A DNA stretch of 51,106 nt, taken from assembly GCA_023954075.1 (NCBI GenBank), contig JAMLIV010000022.1, positions 1 to 51,106 of the forward strand, written 5' to 3'. The translations under genes and the position numbers were made by a program. The notes below the pieces were generated by a model. That model searched no databases. It was not told where the DNA came from and worked only from the letters and a program-made list of their open reading frames with translations. The DNA is from Lysobacteraceae bacterium (GTDB lineage Bacteria > Pseudomonadota > Gammaproteobacteria > Xanthomonadales > Xanthomonadaceae). Positions 17,402-25,961 of this stretch are shown piece by piece; the first letter of the stretch is position 1, and every line of letters begins with the position of its first letter.

Positions 17402-20400
17402 TCAACCGGCCGGGGTGGTCCACTGCGTGCGGGCGTGCTTCAACAGGAAATCCAGGCAGGCGTCGGCCTCCATCGGCCGCGCCAGCAGGAAACCCTGGAT
17501 CTCGTCGCAGCCCTGGCTGCGCAGGTAGCGCAGCTGTTCCGCGGTTTCCACGCCTTCCGCGATCACCGTCAGGCCGAGCGAGTGGGCCATGGTGATGATG
17601 GTGGAGGTGATGGCGGCATCATCCGGGTCGCGGGTCAGGTCGCCGACGAACTCCTTGTCGATCTTGAGGGTGTCGATCGGCAGGCGCTTGAGGTAGATCA
17701 GCGAGGAATAGCCGGTGCCGAAGTCGTCGATCGCGATGCTGACGCCGATGCGCTTGAGGTCGCGCAGGATCGTGATGGTCTGCTCGGCGTTCGCCATGAC
17801 CACGCTTTCGGTCAGCTCCAGCTCCAGGCGGGTGGCGGGCAGGCCGCTCACTTCCAGCGCCTTCGCCACGCTCGCGGCGAGGTTGCCGCGCAGCAGCTGC
17901 AGCACCGAGACGTTGACGGCCACGCTGAGGTCGAGCACGCCCAGGTCGCGCCATTCGCACAGGCGATGGCAGGCTTCCGCCAGCACCCATTCGCCGATCG
18001 GCAGGATCAGCCCGGCCTCCTCGGCCAGCGGGATGAAGGTGGCCGGCGGAATCATGCCGAACTCTTCGCTGTCCCAGCGCAGCAGCGCTTCAACCCCGCT
18101 GATGCGCCCGTCGAACAGCGACTGGCGCGGCTGGAACTCCAGATACAGCTCCTCGCGGTCCAGCGCCCGGCGCAGCGCGGCGGTCAGGGTGGCACGACGC
18201 CGCACCTCGGCGTCCATGGCCTCGTCGTAGAACTGGAAGTTGTTGCGCCCGCGCTCCTTGGCGCGATACATCGCGGCGTCGGCGAACTTCAGCAGATCGG
18301 TCGGCACCTGGCCATGATCGGGAAACATGGAAATCCCGATCGACGGCGTGATCACGATGTCGCCGTGGCCTTCGGTCAGGATCGGTTCGCCGAACGCCGC
18401 CAGCACCGCCTCGGCCATGCCCTTCACCGCATCGCGGTCGTTGGCGTCCTCCATCACGATGGTGAACTCGTCGCCACCCAGGCGCGCCACGGTGTCCGAG
18501 CTGCCCACCACGCCCAGGAGGCGCGCTGCGGATGCCTTGAGGATGCGGTCGCCGGCGGCATGGCCGAGCGAGTCATTGATGACCTTGAAGTGGTCCAGAT
18601 CCAGGAACAGCACCGCGACGCCGTATCCGTGGCGGCGCGCCCGCACCACGGCGCGTGACAGGCGCTCGGTCAGGAGGCTGCGGTTGGGCAGGCCGGTCAG
18701 GGTGTCGTAGTTGGCCAGGTAGCGCAGCTCCTGTTCGGCGCGCTTCTTGTCGGTGATGTCGTTGACCACCCACACGAAGTGGCTGCGAACGCCCAGCTCG
18801 TCGCGAACTTCGGTCTGCTCGATCCAGCCCAGGAACTGCTCGCCATCGGCGCGCCGCAGCCACATCTCGCCGCGGAAGTGGCCCTTGGCGACCAGTCCTT
18901 CGCGCGCCAGGCGATAGAACTCGGGGGAGTGCTGGCCGCTCTCCAGCAGGCTGTCGGGCATCCCGACGACGTCCTGCTCGGGGTAGCCGGTGATGCGCGA
19001 AAACGCCGGATTCACCGAGACGAAGCGGAAGTTGAGGTCAACCACCGCCACCGCCTCGTTCATGCTGCGCAGCACTTCGGACGCGGTCCGCCGCTCGCGC
19101 TCGGCCTGCCGGATGGCGGTCACGTCGTGCGCGGTGCCGGCCACGCGCAGCGGGTTGGATTCGCTATCGCGCTCGACCACCTTGCCGCGCGAACGCACCC
19201 AGATCCATTCGTTGTAGGCGTTGCGGATGCGGTGCTCGGATTCGAATGACGCGGTCTTGCCGGCGAGGTGGTCGTACATCAGCTTGTGCACCCGCGGCAG
19301 GTCGTCCGGGTGGATGGCCTCGCTGCGCCACTCTTCGGTCGTCAGCAGCTCTTCTTCCGGCGTGTGCAGCAGCTGGTCGGAACCGATGCGGTGCAGCCGG
19401 TTGCTGCGCAGGTCCCAGTCCCAGAACGAGTCGCCCGCGCCCCAGAGCGACAGCTTCAGCCGATCCTCGCGCTCGCGGATCTGCGCCAGCAGGTCGGCGC
19501 GGACCGCGGCGCGCTGGCGCTGGTGCCGCCACAGGACGAGCACCAGACCCAGCCCCAGCAGCCAGTAGACACCGTGGGCCGCGGATGATCGCCACCACGG
19601 CGGCACCACGGTGACCGGCACATTCAGCTCGCCCGAGCTCCAGATGCCATCGTGGTTGGTGGCGCGAACGCGAAAGGTGTAGCGACCGGCGGGGAGGTTG
19701 GTATAGACCGCCATGGGGCGCGGCGCGGGCAGGCTGAAGTCGGCATCGAAGCCGTCCAGCCGGTAGGAGTAAAGGTTGGTCTCGGGCGAGGTGTAGTCCA
19801 GCGCCGCAAAGCCCAGGGTCAGCACCTGGTCGTGCTGGGAAAACACCACCGGCGCGGCGCGATTGAACGGGCCGGCCAGCGCGTGCCGCCCGCTGCCGTG
19901 CCAGCTCAGCACCACGGGGGCGTCGAAGCGGCTGCGCTCCACCCGCGCCGGATCGATCAGGTTGAAGCCGCGGATTCCGCCGAAGGCGATCTGCCCGTCG
20001 CGCAGCGTCGTCACCGCGCCGCCGTTGAACTCCAGATCCTGCAGCCCTGCGCTCAGCCCGAAACGCACCGTGCCGCCATCGCCGCGGTCGAGCCGCACCA
20101 GGCCGTCGTTGCCGCTCAGCCAGAGGCGGCCCTGAGCGTCCTCGGCGATCGCGTAGACGACCGACGGCACCTCCGCGGCGGAGATCCGCCAGGCGCGAAA
20201 CGTCATCGTGCCATCGGGCCCCTCGACCACCTGGTCCAGGCCGCGATGGCTGCCGATCCAGAGCGTGCCGTCGCGGGTCTCGTAGATGGCGCGCACGATG
20301 CTGCCCGAAAGCGAGTTGGACCGCGCCGGATCGTGCACGAAGCTGCGGAAGCTTCCGCTCGCCGGATCGCGCACGCTCAGCCCGGCCATTCCGCCCACCC

Positions 20401-21967
20401 ACAGCCGCCCGCGCGAGTCTTCGCGGATGGCCATGATCCGCCCCTGCTGCTGGGCGCCCTCGACGCCCGGGCGCGGCTCGAACAGGGTCCGCTCCCCGCC
20501 GTGGGGCTCGTAGCGCATCAGCCCGCGGTCGCCATAGCCGATCCACAGCGCGCCGTCGCGGCCGCGCTCGAGCGCCCGCATCGGCGGCGGGACGGCACCC
20601 TCTTCCAGCACCACCGCGGTGGCCCGGCGCGCGCGCGGATCGAACTGGAAGAGGCCGAGGTTGCTGACCATCCAGTAGGTGCCGTCGTTGCCGGGCGTGA
20701 TCCCCACCACGGTCGGCGCGGCCAGCGACCGGCCGGGGCCCGCCGCGAGCGCGAAGGCGGCATCGAAGGATTCGAACTCGTCGCGCAGCGGATCGTAGCG
20801 GCGCAGACCGCCCTGGGTGCCCAGCCACAGGCTGCCGTCGTCGCCTTCGACCAGGCTGCGCACCACGTTGCCGGTGAGCGGGTCGCGCGCCGGGTCGAGA
20901 TCGAACACGGCCCGGAACGGGGTGCCGGCCGCCGGCGTGGTCACCACGCCGCGCACGTGGCTGCCCGCCCACAGCAGATCGGAGCGATCGATCATCAGCC
21001 GCGGCAGCCCGGCTTCGGCCAGCATGCCGTCAACCCAGGGATTGATCGGAATCGATACCGCATCGCGCGTGGCCGGATCCATGTACCAGAGGTTTCCACG
21101 GGCCACCGACAGCCAGAGCGTGCCGTCGCCGGACTGCGCCAGCGCGATCACCTCGCAGCAGGCACCGTCCGACGCCCGCGGCGCGCTGGGCCAGACGACT
21201 TCGGCCGCGTCGGAGCCGGCCGGCTTGCGGCGCAGTCCGGAGGGCGTTCCGATCCAGAGGGTTCCGGACGCATCCACCAGCAGCGCGCGCGCGCCTTCCA
21301 CGGAGAACCGCTCGGCCCGGCCCTGGCCGGCCTCGATCCGATAGATCCCGTGGCCGGCGGCGACCCAGACATCGCCTTGGCCATCGAGCGCGAGGGCATT
21401 GACGGTGCGGGTAATGCCGGTGCTGCCACCGCCGGTCAGTATCTGCTCGAAGGCGAGCACCTGGCGATACTGGCCGGACTGTTCATCGACCAGTCCGATC
21501 CCGCCCGGACGCGCGACCCAGAGCCCGACGCCGGCCTGATACAGGAGCGCGTCGATCTGGGCCGCCGCCATCGCACCCTGGCTGGGCGCGAGCGGCACCG
21601 GCGTGACGCTGCGACGCGCGGGATCGACCACGAAAAGCCCGTCGCGCAAGGTGCCCACGTAGAGCGCACCGCGCGCGTCCTCCGCCAGCGCCTGGGCAAA
21701 GCTCGGCAACGCGCTGTCGATGCCCGTCAGGATGTCGAGGGTGACGAAGGTGTAGCCGTCGAAGCGATGCAGCGCGCCCTGGGTGGCCACCCACACGAAG
21801 CCTTCACGGTCCTGGAGAAATGCCGTGACCGTGCTCTGCAGCAACCCCTGGCGACTGTCGAGCGTGCGGAAGTAGTAGTCACGCACCACGGCCAGTCCAA
21901 CCGCGGGCGCAAGCGCCACTCCCAGCGCCAGCAGCACCATGGCTCGGCGGAAGAGCCGCGCGACCAT
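17402..21967 (-). CDS. Periplasmic two-component-propeller PAS-GGDEF-EAL sensor
   Basis: This 1521-residue inner membrane protein should make and/or degrade cyclic di-GMP. The order is a signal peptide (1-25), a large periplasmic beta-propeller of Reg_prop repeats (about 30-720, with recurring LWIGT and VWVA units), a Y_Y_Y domain (about 720-785), one membrane helix near 795-815, two PAS domains (about 840-1085), GGDEF (about 1085-1255) and EAL (about 1270-1515). The synthase motif GGDEF at 1164-1168 is intact. The EAL domain starts its motif at 1293 (EALLRW) and keeps NVS, ELTES, DDFGTGYSS and AEGVET, so both halves look active. ATG at 21967 follows GAGGGGAAA; ATG at 21988 is an alternative. 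The gene is divergent from trpE. Ligand unknown. Confidence 0.92.
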   Translation of the reverse strand: MVARLFRRAMVLLALGVALAPAVGLAVVRDYYFRTLDSRQGLLQSTVTAFLQDREGFVWVATQGALHRFDGYTFVTLDILTGIDSALPSFAQALAEDARGALYVGTLRDGLFVVDPARRSVTPVPLAPSQGAMAAAQIDALLYQAGVGLWVARPGGIGLVDEQSGQYRQVLAFEQILTGGGSTGITRTVNALALDGQGDVWVAAGHGIYRIEAGQGRAERFSVEGARALLVDASGTLWIGTPSGLRRKPAGSDAAEVVWPSAPRASDGACCEVIALAQSGDGTLWLSVARGNLWYMDPATRDAVSIPINPWVDGMLAEAGLPRLMIDRSDLLWAGSHVRGVVTTPAAGTPFRAVFDLDPARDPLTGNVVRSLVEGDDGSLWLGTQGGLRRYDPLRDEFESFDAAFALAAGPGRSLAAPTVVGITPGNDGTYWMVSNLGLFQFDPRARRATAVVLEEGAVPPPMRALERGRDGALWIGYGDRGLMRYEPHGGERTLFEPRPGVEGAQQQGRIMAIREDSRGRLWVGGMAGLSVRDPASGSFRSFVHDPARSNSLSGSIVRAIYETRDGTLWIGSHRGLDQVVEGPDGTMTFRAWRISAAEVPSVVYAIAEDAQGRLWLSGNDGLVRLDRGDGGTVRFGLSAGLQDLEFNGGAVTTLRDGQIAFGGIRGFNLIDPARVERSRFDAPVVLSWHGSGRHALAGPFNRAAPVVFSQHDQVLTLGFAALDYTSPETNLYSYRLDGFDADFSLPAPRPMAVYTNLPAGRYTFRVRATNHDGIWSSGELNVPVTVVPPWWRSSAAHGVYWLLGLGLVLVLWRHQRQRAAVRADLLAQIREREDRLKLSLWGAGDSFWDWDLRSNRLHRIGSDQLLHTPEEELLTTEEWRSEAIHPDDLPRVHKLMYDHLAGKTASFESEHRIRNAYNEWIWVRSRGKVVERDSESNPLRVAGTAHDVTAIRQAERERRTASEVLRSMNEAVAVVDLNFRFVSVNPAFSRITGYPEQDVVGMPDSLLESGQHSPEFYRLAREGLVAKGHFRGEMWLRRADGEQFLGWIEQTEVRDELGVRSHFVWVVNDITDKKRAEQELRYLANYDTLTGLPNRSLLTERLSRAVVRARRHGYGVAVLFLDLDHFKVINDSLGHAAGDRILKASAARLLGVVGSSDTVARLGGDEFTIVMEDANDRDAVKGMAEAVLAAFGEPILTEGHGDIVITPSIGISMFPDHGQVPTDLLKFADAAMYRAKERGRNNFQFYDEAMDAEVRRRATLTAALRRALDREELYLEFQPRQSLFDGRISGVEALLRWDSEEFGMIPPATFIPLAEEAGLILPIGEWVLAEACHRLCEWRDLGVLDLSVAVNVSVLQLLRGNLAASVAKALEVSGLPATRLELELTESVVMANAEQTITILRDLKRIGVSIAIDDFGTGYSSLIYLKRLPIDTLKIDKEFVGDLTRDPDDAAITSTIITMAHSLGLTVIAEGVETAEQLRYLRSQGCDEIQGFLLARPMEADACLDFLLKHARTQWTTPAG

Positions 21968-22150
21968 GTCAGGTTTCCCCTCGAACATGCCGTATCGACC
22001 ACGCGCAAATCGAGGTTCAGTGTAGGGTGCGCCTGTCGCGCCAGCAACAGATTGCCGCCGCTGAGGAAATGTGCCGGAGGGCGCGTTGCTCCAGCGGCCA
22101 TCGGTCGAACGCGCTGGCATACTGACGCCCCCTTTTTCCGGCCACCGCCC

Positions 22151-23626
22151 GTGATCGACGCCGCCACCTTCCAGTCCTTCGCCGCCGCCGGCCACACCCG
22201 CATCCCGGTGGTGCGGGAAGTGTTGTCGGATCTGGACACGCCGCTGTCGGTCTACCTCAAGCTGGCCGACGGCCCGCACACCTACCTGTTCGAGTCGGTC
22301 GAGGGCGGCGAGCGTTTCGGGCGCTATTCGATCATCGGCCTGCCGGCGCGGCGGGTGTATGCGGTGCGCGGCCGGATGCTGGAAACGATCGAACACGGCG
22401 AAGTGGTGGCACGGTGCGAAGTCGCCGATCCGCTGGCCGAGGTCGAGGCGCTGCGCCTGGCCCATTCGGTGCCCAGGATCGACGGCCTGCCCGGCTTCAC
22501 CGGCGGCCTGGTCGGCTGGTTCGGCTTCGAGTGCGTGGAGTACGTGGAGCCGCGCCTGGGCCGGGGTCACGCGCCCGACGAACTGGGTACGCCCGATATC
22601 TTCCTGATGCTGTCCGAGGAGCTGGCGGTATTCGACAGCCTCAAGGGACGCCTCTACCTCATCGTGCACGCCGACCCGGCCGAGCCGCAGGCCTGGGCGC
22701 GCGCCAACCGGCGCCTGGAGTCGCTCGAACACCGCCTGCGCCACGGCGGCGCGCCCTATCCGGAGACCCTGCACGGCAAGGTGCTGGACGAGGCCGATTT
22801 CGTCAGCGGCTTCACCCGCGAGGGTTTCCTCGACGCGGTGCAGCGCTGCCAGGACTACATCCGTGCCGGCGACGCCTTCCAGGTGGTGCTGAGCCAGCGC
22901 CTGAGCATCCCGTTCCATGCGCGCCCGGTGGATGTCTACCGCGCGCTGCGGGCGATGAATCCTTCGCCCTACATGTACTTCCTCGACACCGGCACCACCC
23001 AGGTGGTGGGTTCTTCGCCCGAGATTCTGGTACGCCTGCAGCACGGCGAAGTCACGGTGCGGCCGATCGCCGGCACCCGCCCGCGCGGGCGCACGCCCGA
23101 GGAAGACCTGGCGCTGGAGCGCGAGCTCCTGGCCGATCCCAAGGAGCGCGCCGAGCACCTGATGCTGATCGATCTGGGACGCAGCGACGTCGGACGGGTT
23201 TCCGCACCCGGCACGGTCGAGGTCGGCGAACGCTTCCTGATCGAGCGCTACAGCCACGTCATGCACATCGTCAGCGAAGTCACCGGAACGCTGCGCGAGG
23301 GGCTTTCCTACATGGACGTGCTGCGCGCCACCTTCCCGGCGGGCACGGTGTCCGGCGCGCCCAAGATCCGCGCGCTGGAAATCATCCGCGCGCTGGAGCC
23401 GGTCAAGCGCAACATCTATTCGGGCGCGGTCGGCTACCTCGGCTGGCACGGCGACGCCGACACCGCCATCGCGATCCGCACCGCCGTCATCCAGGACGGA
23501 CGCCTGCATATCCAGGCCGGTGCCGGCATCGTCTACGACTCCGATCCGGAAAGAGAGTGGGACGAAACCATGAACAAGGGCCGCGCCCTGTTCCGCGCCG
23601 TGGCGCAGGCGGCCCAGGGGCTTTGA
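22151..23626 (+). CDS. trpE: Anthranilate synthase component I
   Basis: This 491-residue chorismate-using subunit makes anthranilate with glutamine-derived ammonia from TrpG, the first step of tryptophan synthesis. The N-terminal regulatory part contains YLFESVEGGERFGRYS, the tryptophan feedback site region. Catalytic-domain motifs are PYMYFLDTG, GSSPEILVRL, PIAGTRPRGRT, LIDLGRSDVGRV, FPAGTVSGAPKIRA and GAGIVYDSDPEREW. The start is the GTG at 22151; earlier in-frame sequence is the complement of the sensor gene. No trpG, trpD or trpC follows, so the pathway genes are split. GGCATACTG about 35 bases upstream could be a -10 region. No attenuator leader peptide was seen. Confidence 0.96.
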   Translation: MIDAATFQSFAAAGHTRIPVVREVLSDLDTPLSVYLKLADGPHTYLFESVEGGERFGRYSIIGLPARRVYAVRGRMLETIEHGEVVARCEVADPLAEVEALRLAHSVPRIDGLPGFTGGLVGWFGFECVEYVEPRLGRGHAPDELGTPDIFLMLSEELAVFDSLKGRLYLIVHADPAEPQAWARANRRLESLEHRLRHGGAPYPETLHGKVLDEADFVSGFTREGFLDAVQRCQDYIRAGDAFQVVLSQRLSIPFHARPVDVYRALRAMNPSPYMYFLDTGTTQVVGSSPEILVRLQHGEVTVRPIAGTRPRGRTPEEDLALERELLADPKERAEHLMLIDLGRSDVGRVSAPGTVEVGERFLIERYSHVMHIVSEVTGTLREGLSYMDVLRATFPAGTVSGAPKIRALEIIRALEPVKRNIYSGAVGYLGWHGDADTAIAIRTAVIQDGRLHIQAGAGIVYDSDPEREWDETMNKGRALFRAVAQAAQGL

Positions 23627-23654
23627 TCGCGGCTTTGCGATAGAATCCGCGCCG

Positions 23655-23818
23655 CTTCAGGTGCTCGGGAAGCCGGTGCGAATCCGGCGCTGCCCCCGCA
23701 ACGGTAAGCAGGCGTCATTTGCCCACGTCCTTTCGGGGGACAGTCACTGGCCGCAGGGCCGGGAAGGCGGGCGAAGCGGGAGCGATCCCGGCCTGCCAGC
23801 CCGGAGACCGGCCTGCAG
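23655..23818 (+). promoter_or_regulatory. Cobalamin (B12) riboswitch
   Basis: The leader shows the class I cobalamin aptamer landmarks in order: an AGGTGCTCGGGAAGCCGGTG entry, then GAATCCGGCGCTGCCCCCGC followed by AACGGTAA (23690-23707, the B12 box region), and the 3' core CCAGCCCGGAGACCGGCCTG at 23795-23814. It lies 138 bases before btuB on the same strand, the classic target, and should lower expression of this receptor when adenosylcobalamin is abundant. A -10-like GATAGAAT at 23639-23646 precedes it. The sequence between aptamer and start (23819-23955) shows no clear terminator, so translational control is more likely. Confidence 0.93.
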
Positions 23819-23955
23819 CGCCGGCGCTGCGCGTCGGCTCCGTTGCGTCGCGGTGGGCGATGCGGACGTGCGCATCGAGCTCCCGTTTCCGGGTTTCGGC
23901 GCGGCGTCTGCCAACCACGGCACGCGCCCGCTTTCCTTCCCCGGAGCATGATTCG

Positions 23956-25761
23956 ATGTCCTTTTTTCGTCCCGCCCTTCTTGCCGCGGCGCTCGCGCCC
24001 GCGCTCCTTCTGCCTGCCCAGGCCCAGTCCCTGCCGAGGACCGACCCGGTGCTGGTCACCGCCACGCGCCTGGCGCAGCCGCAGTCCGCCTCGCTCGCCG
24101 CGGTCAGCGTGATCGACCGCGACGCGATCGACGCCAGCGCCAGCGTCGACGTGCTCGACCTCCTGCGCCGCGTGCCGGGCCTGGACGTGGTGCGCGGCGG
24201 CGGGCTCGGTCAACAGACCAGCCTGTTCATCCGCGGCGGCAACTCCAACCACGCCCTGGTCCTGATCGACGGGGTGCGCGTGTCGGCGCTGGGCACCGGG
24301 ATCTATCCCTGGGAGCAGCTGCCGCTGTCGGCGATCGAGCGCATCGAGATCGTGCGCGGGCCGCGCGCGGCGCTGTGGGGTGCCGATGCGCTCAGCGGCG
24401 TGATCCAGATTTTCACCCGCCGCGATGCGGCAAGCCGCGCCGCGCTGCGGGCCGGCAACCACGACACCTGGGGCGTTGAAGCGGGTGCGGGCGCGCGCTC
24501 GGCGCGCGGCGGCTTCGGCCTCAGCGCCGGCTGGCTCGACACCCGCGGCACCGACGCCACCACGCCCTCGAACTGGAGCCATGACCCGGACCGCGACGGC
24601 GCGCTCTACCGCACGCTTGCGGCGCACGGCGACCTGGCGCTGGGCAGCCAGCGGGTCGAAGCCAGCCTGCTGCACGGCGACAACGACATCGAGTTCGACC
24701 AGGGCCGATCCAACACCCGCCAGGACGTGTTCGGGCTGGCGCTGGGCGGCGGGCTTGGCGCGGACTGGAGCCATCGCTTCAGCCTCAGCGGCAGCCGCGA
24801 CCGGCTCGACACCCCGGACGCCGTCACGCGCTACCTCTCGCGCCGGCGCCAGGCCGACTGGCAGCACAGCCTCACGACCGGCACGCAGGGTGCCCTGACC
24901 CTCGGGCTGTCCTGGCTGAGCGAGCGCGGCCGGCAGATGGACACCGCCGCCGGCAGCGACGTGTACGGGCAATCGCGCCACACCCGCGCCGCCTTCGCCG
25001 CCTGGCAGGGCCGCATCGATGCGCATGCGTTCGAGTTTTCAGGTCGCTACGACGACAACAGCGTCTACGGCAGCGAGTCGAGCTTCGCCGGGGCCTGGGG
25101 CTGGGAGCTGACCGGCGCGCTGCGGCTGTCGGCAAGCTGGGGCCAGGGCTTCCGCGCACCGACCATGAACGAGCTGTACTCGCCCGGCTGGGGCGGCTGG
25201 TACGCCGGCAATCCCGCGCTGGCTCCGGAGCGTTCGGAAAGCACCGAGCTGGCGCTGCGCCTGACCTCGGGCGCGGCGAGCGAAGTGTCTCTGCGCGCCT
25301 TCCGCAACGCCCTCGACCAGCTGATCGACTTCAGCGGCGCGCAGGCCCAGGCGATCAACGTGGCGCGCGCGCGCACCGACGGTGCCGAACTCGAGTGGCG
25401 CTGGCAGCCCGTGGGCTGGAACGTCGAGGCCAGCGCCACCTGGCAGGATCCGCAGAACCGCGATACCGGCGAGGCGCTGCTGCGGCGCCCGGCGCGCAAG
25501 GCCAGCGCGCTCGTGGAGCGGGTGTTCGACGGCGGCCAGCGCCTGGGCGTGGAAGCCCACGCGGCCTCCGAGCGGCCCGACTTCGGCACCCGCCTGGCCG
25601 GCTACGGCGTGCTGTCCGCGCGCGCCAGCCTGCCGCTGTCGGCCGGCCTGTGGCTGGATGCGCGCATCGACAACCTGCTCGATCGCGACTATGTCCTGGT
25701 GGACGGCTACCGCACGCCCGGCCCCACCGCGCTGTTGAGCCTGCGCTGGCAGGCGCGCTGA
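23956..25761 (+). CDS. btuB: TonB-dependent vitamin B12 outer membrane receptor BtuB
   Basis: This 601-residue receptor imports cobalamin across the outer membrane using TonB energy. A signal peptide ends at about A23 (AQA). The TonB box DPVLVTATR is at residues 30-38 and is close to E. coli BtuB. The plug follows with VPGLDVVRGGGLGQQTSLFIRGGNS, VLIDGVRV and ERIEIVRGPRAALWGADALSGVI, then a 22-strand barrel and the terminal NLLDRDYVLVDGYRTPG motif. The length is near that of E. coli BtuB. The final residues SLRWQAR lack the usual terminal aromatic. The ATG at 23956 gives a normal signal peptide. Control by the upstream cobalamin riboswitch supports the substrate assignment. No other cobalamin transport gene is adjacent. 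Confidence 0.95.
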   Translation: MSFFRPALLAAALAPALLLPAQAQSLPRTDPVLVTATRLAQPQSASLAAVSVIDRDAIDASASVDVLDLLRRVPGLDVVRGGGLGQQTSLFIRGGNSNHALVLIDGVRVSALGTGIYPWEQLPLSAIERIEIVRGPRAALWGADALSGVIQIFTRRDAASRAALRAGNHDTWGVEAGAGARSARGGFGLSAGWLDTRGTDATTPSNWSHDPDRDGALYRTLAAHGDLALGSQRVEASLLHGDNDIEFDQGRSNTRQDVFGLALGGGLGADWSHRFSLSGSRDRLDTPDAVTRYLSRRRQADWQHSLTTGTQGALTLGLSWLSERGRQMDTAAGSDVYGQSRHTRAAFAAWQGRIDAHAFEFSGRYDDNSVYGSESSFAGAWGWELTGALRLSASWGQGFRAPTMNELYSPGWGGWYAGNPALAPERSESTELALRLTSGAASEVSLRAFRNALDQLIDFSGAQAQAINVARARTDGAELEWRWQPVGWNVEASATWQDPQNRDTGEALLRRPARKASALVERVFDGGQRLGVEAHAASERPDFGTRLAGYGVLSARASLPLSAGLWLDARIDNLLDRDYVLVDGYRTPGPTALLSLRWQAR

Positions 25762-25764
25762 CAA

Positions 25765-25781
25765 TCAACCCGCCGGGTTGA
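25765..25781 (+). terminator. Hairpin after btuB
   Basis: TCAACCC-GCC-GGGTTGA forms a perfect 7 bp stem starting 3 bases after the btuB stop. No T-run follows, so it may be an inefficient terminator or a transcript-end stabiliser. Confidence 0.4.
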
Positions 25782-25923
25782 GCGAATGACGCGGCCAGGG
25801 AAGGCCGCCGCCCCGCCGACCCGCCCACGGTCGGATTCGCGCAGGTTTCTCGATTCACCCCGCTGCGGCACGCGGAGATTTTCTCCCGCCGTTTGCGCGG
25901 GGCTTGATCTGTGACGCGCATCA

Positions 25924-25929
25924 TAGAAT
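25924..25929 (+). promoter_or_regulatory. Possible -10 box before the DUF1631 gene
   Basis: TAGAAT lies 32 bases before the start codon. TTGATC at 25904-25909 could be a -35 element but the 14-base spacing is short. The -10 is plausible, the pair is weak. Confidence 0.3.
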
Positions 25930-25961
25930 GATTCGCTCAACGCACAGGGGGGCGGACCGGC

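Noticed and set aside
19652..22150. Long plus-strand frame that runs in phase into trpE
   Set aside because: It is opposite the GGDEF-EAL sensor gene and lacks any motif. TrpE itself begins at the GTG at 22151.
21968..23509. N-terminal extension of the sensor gene opposite trpE
   Set aside because: The sequence upstream of 21988 on the minus strand is not protein-like and would bury the clear signal peptide.
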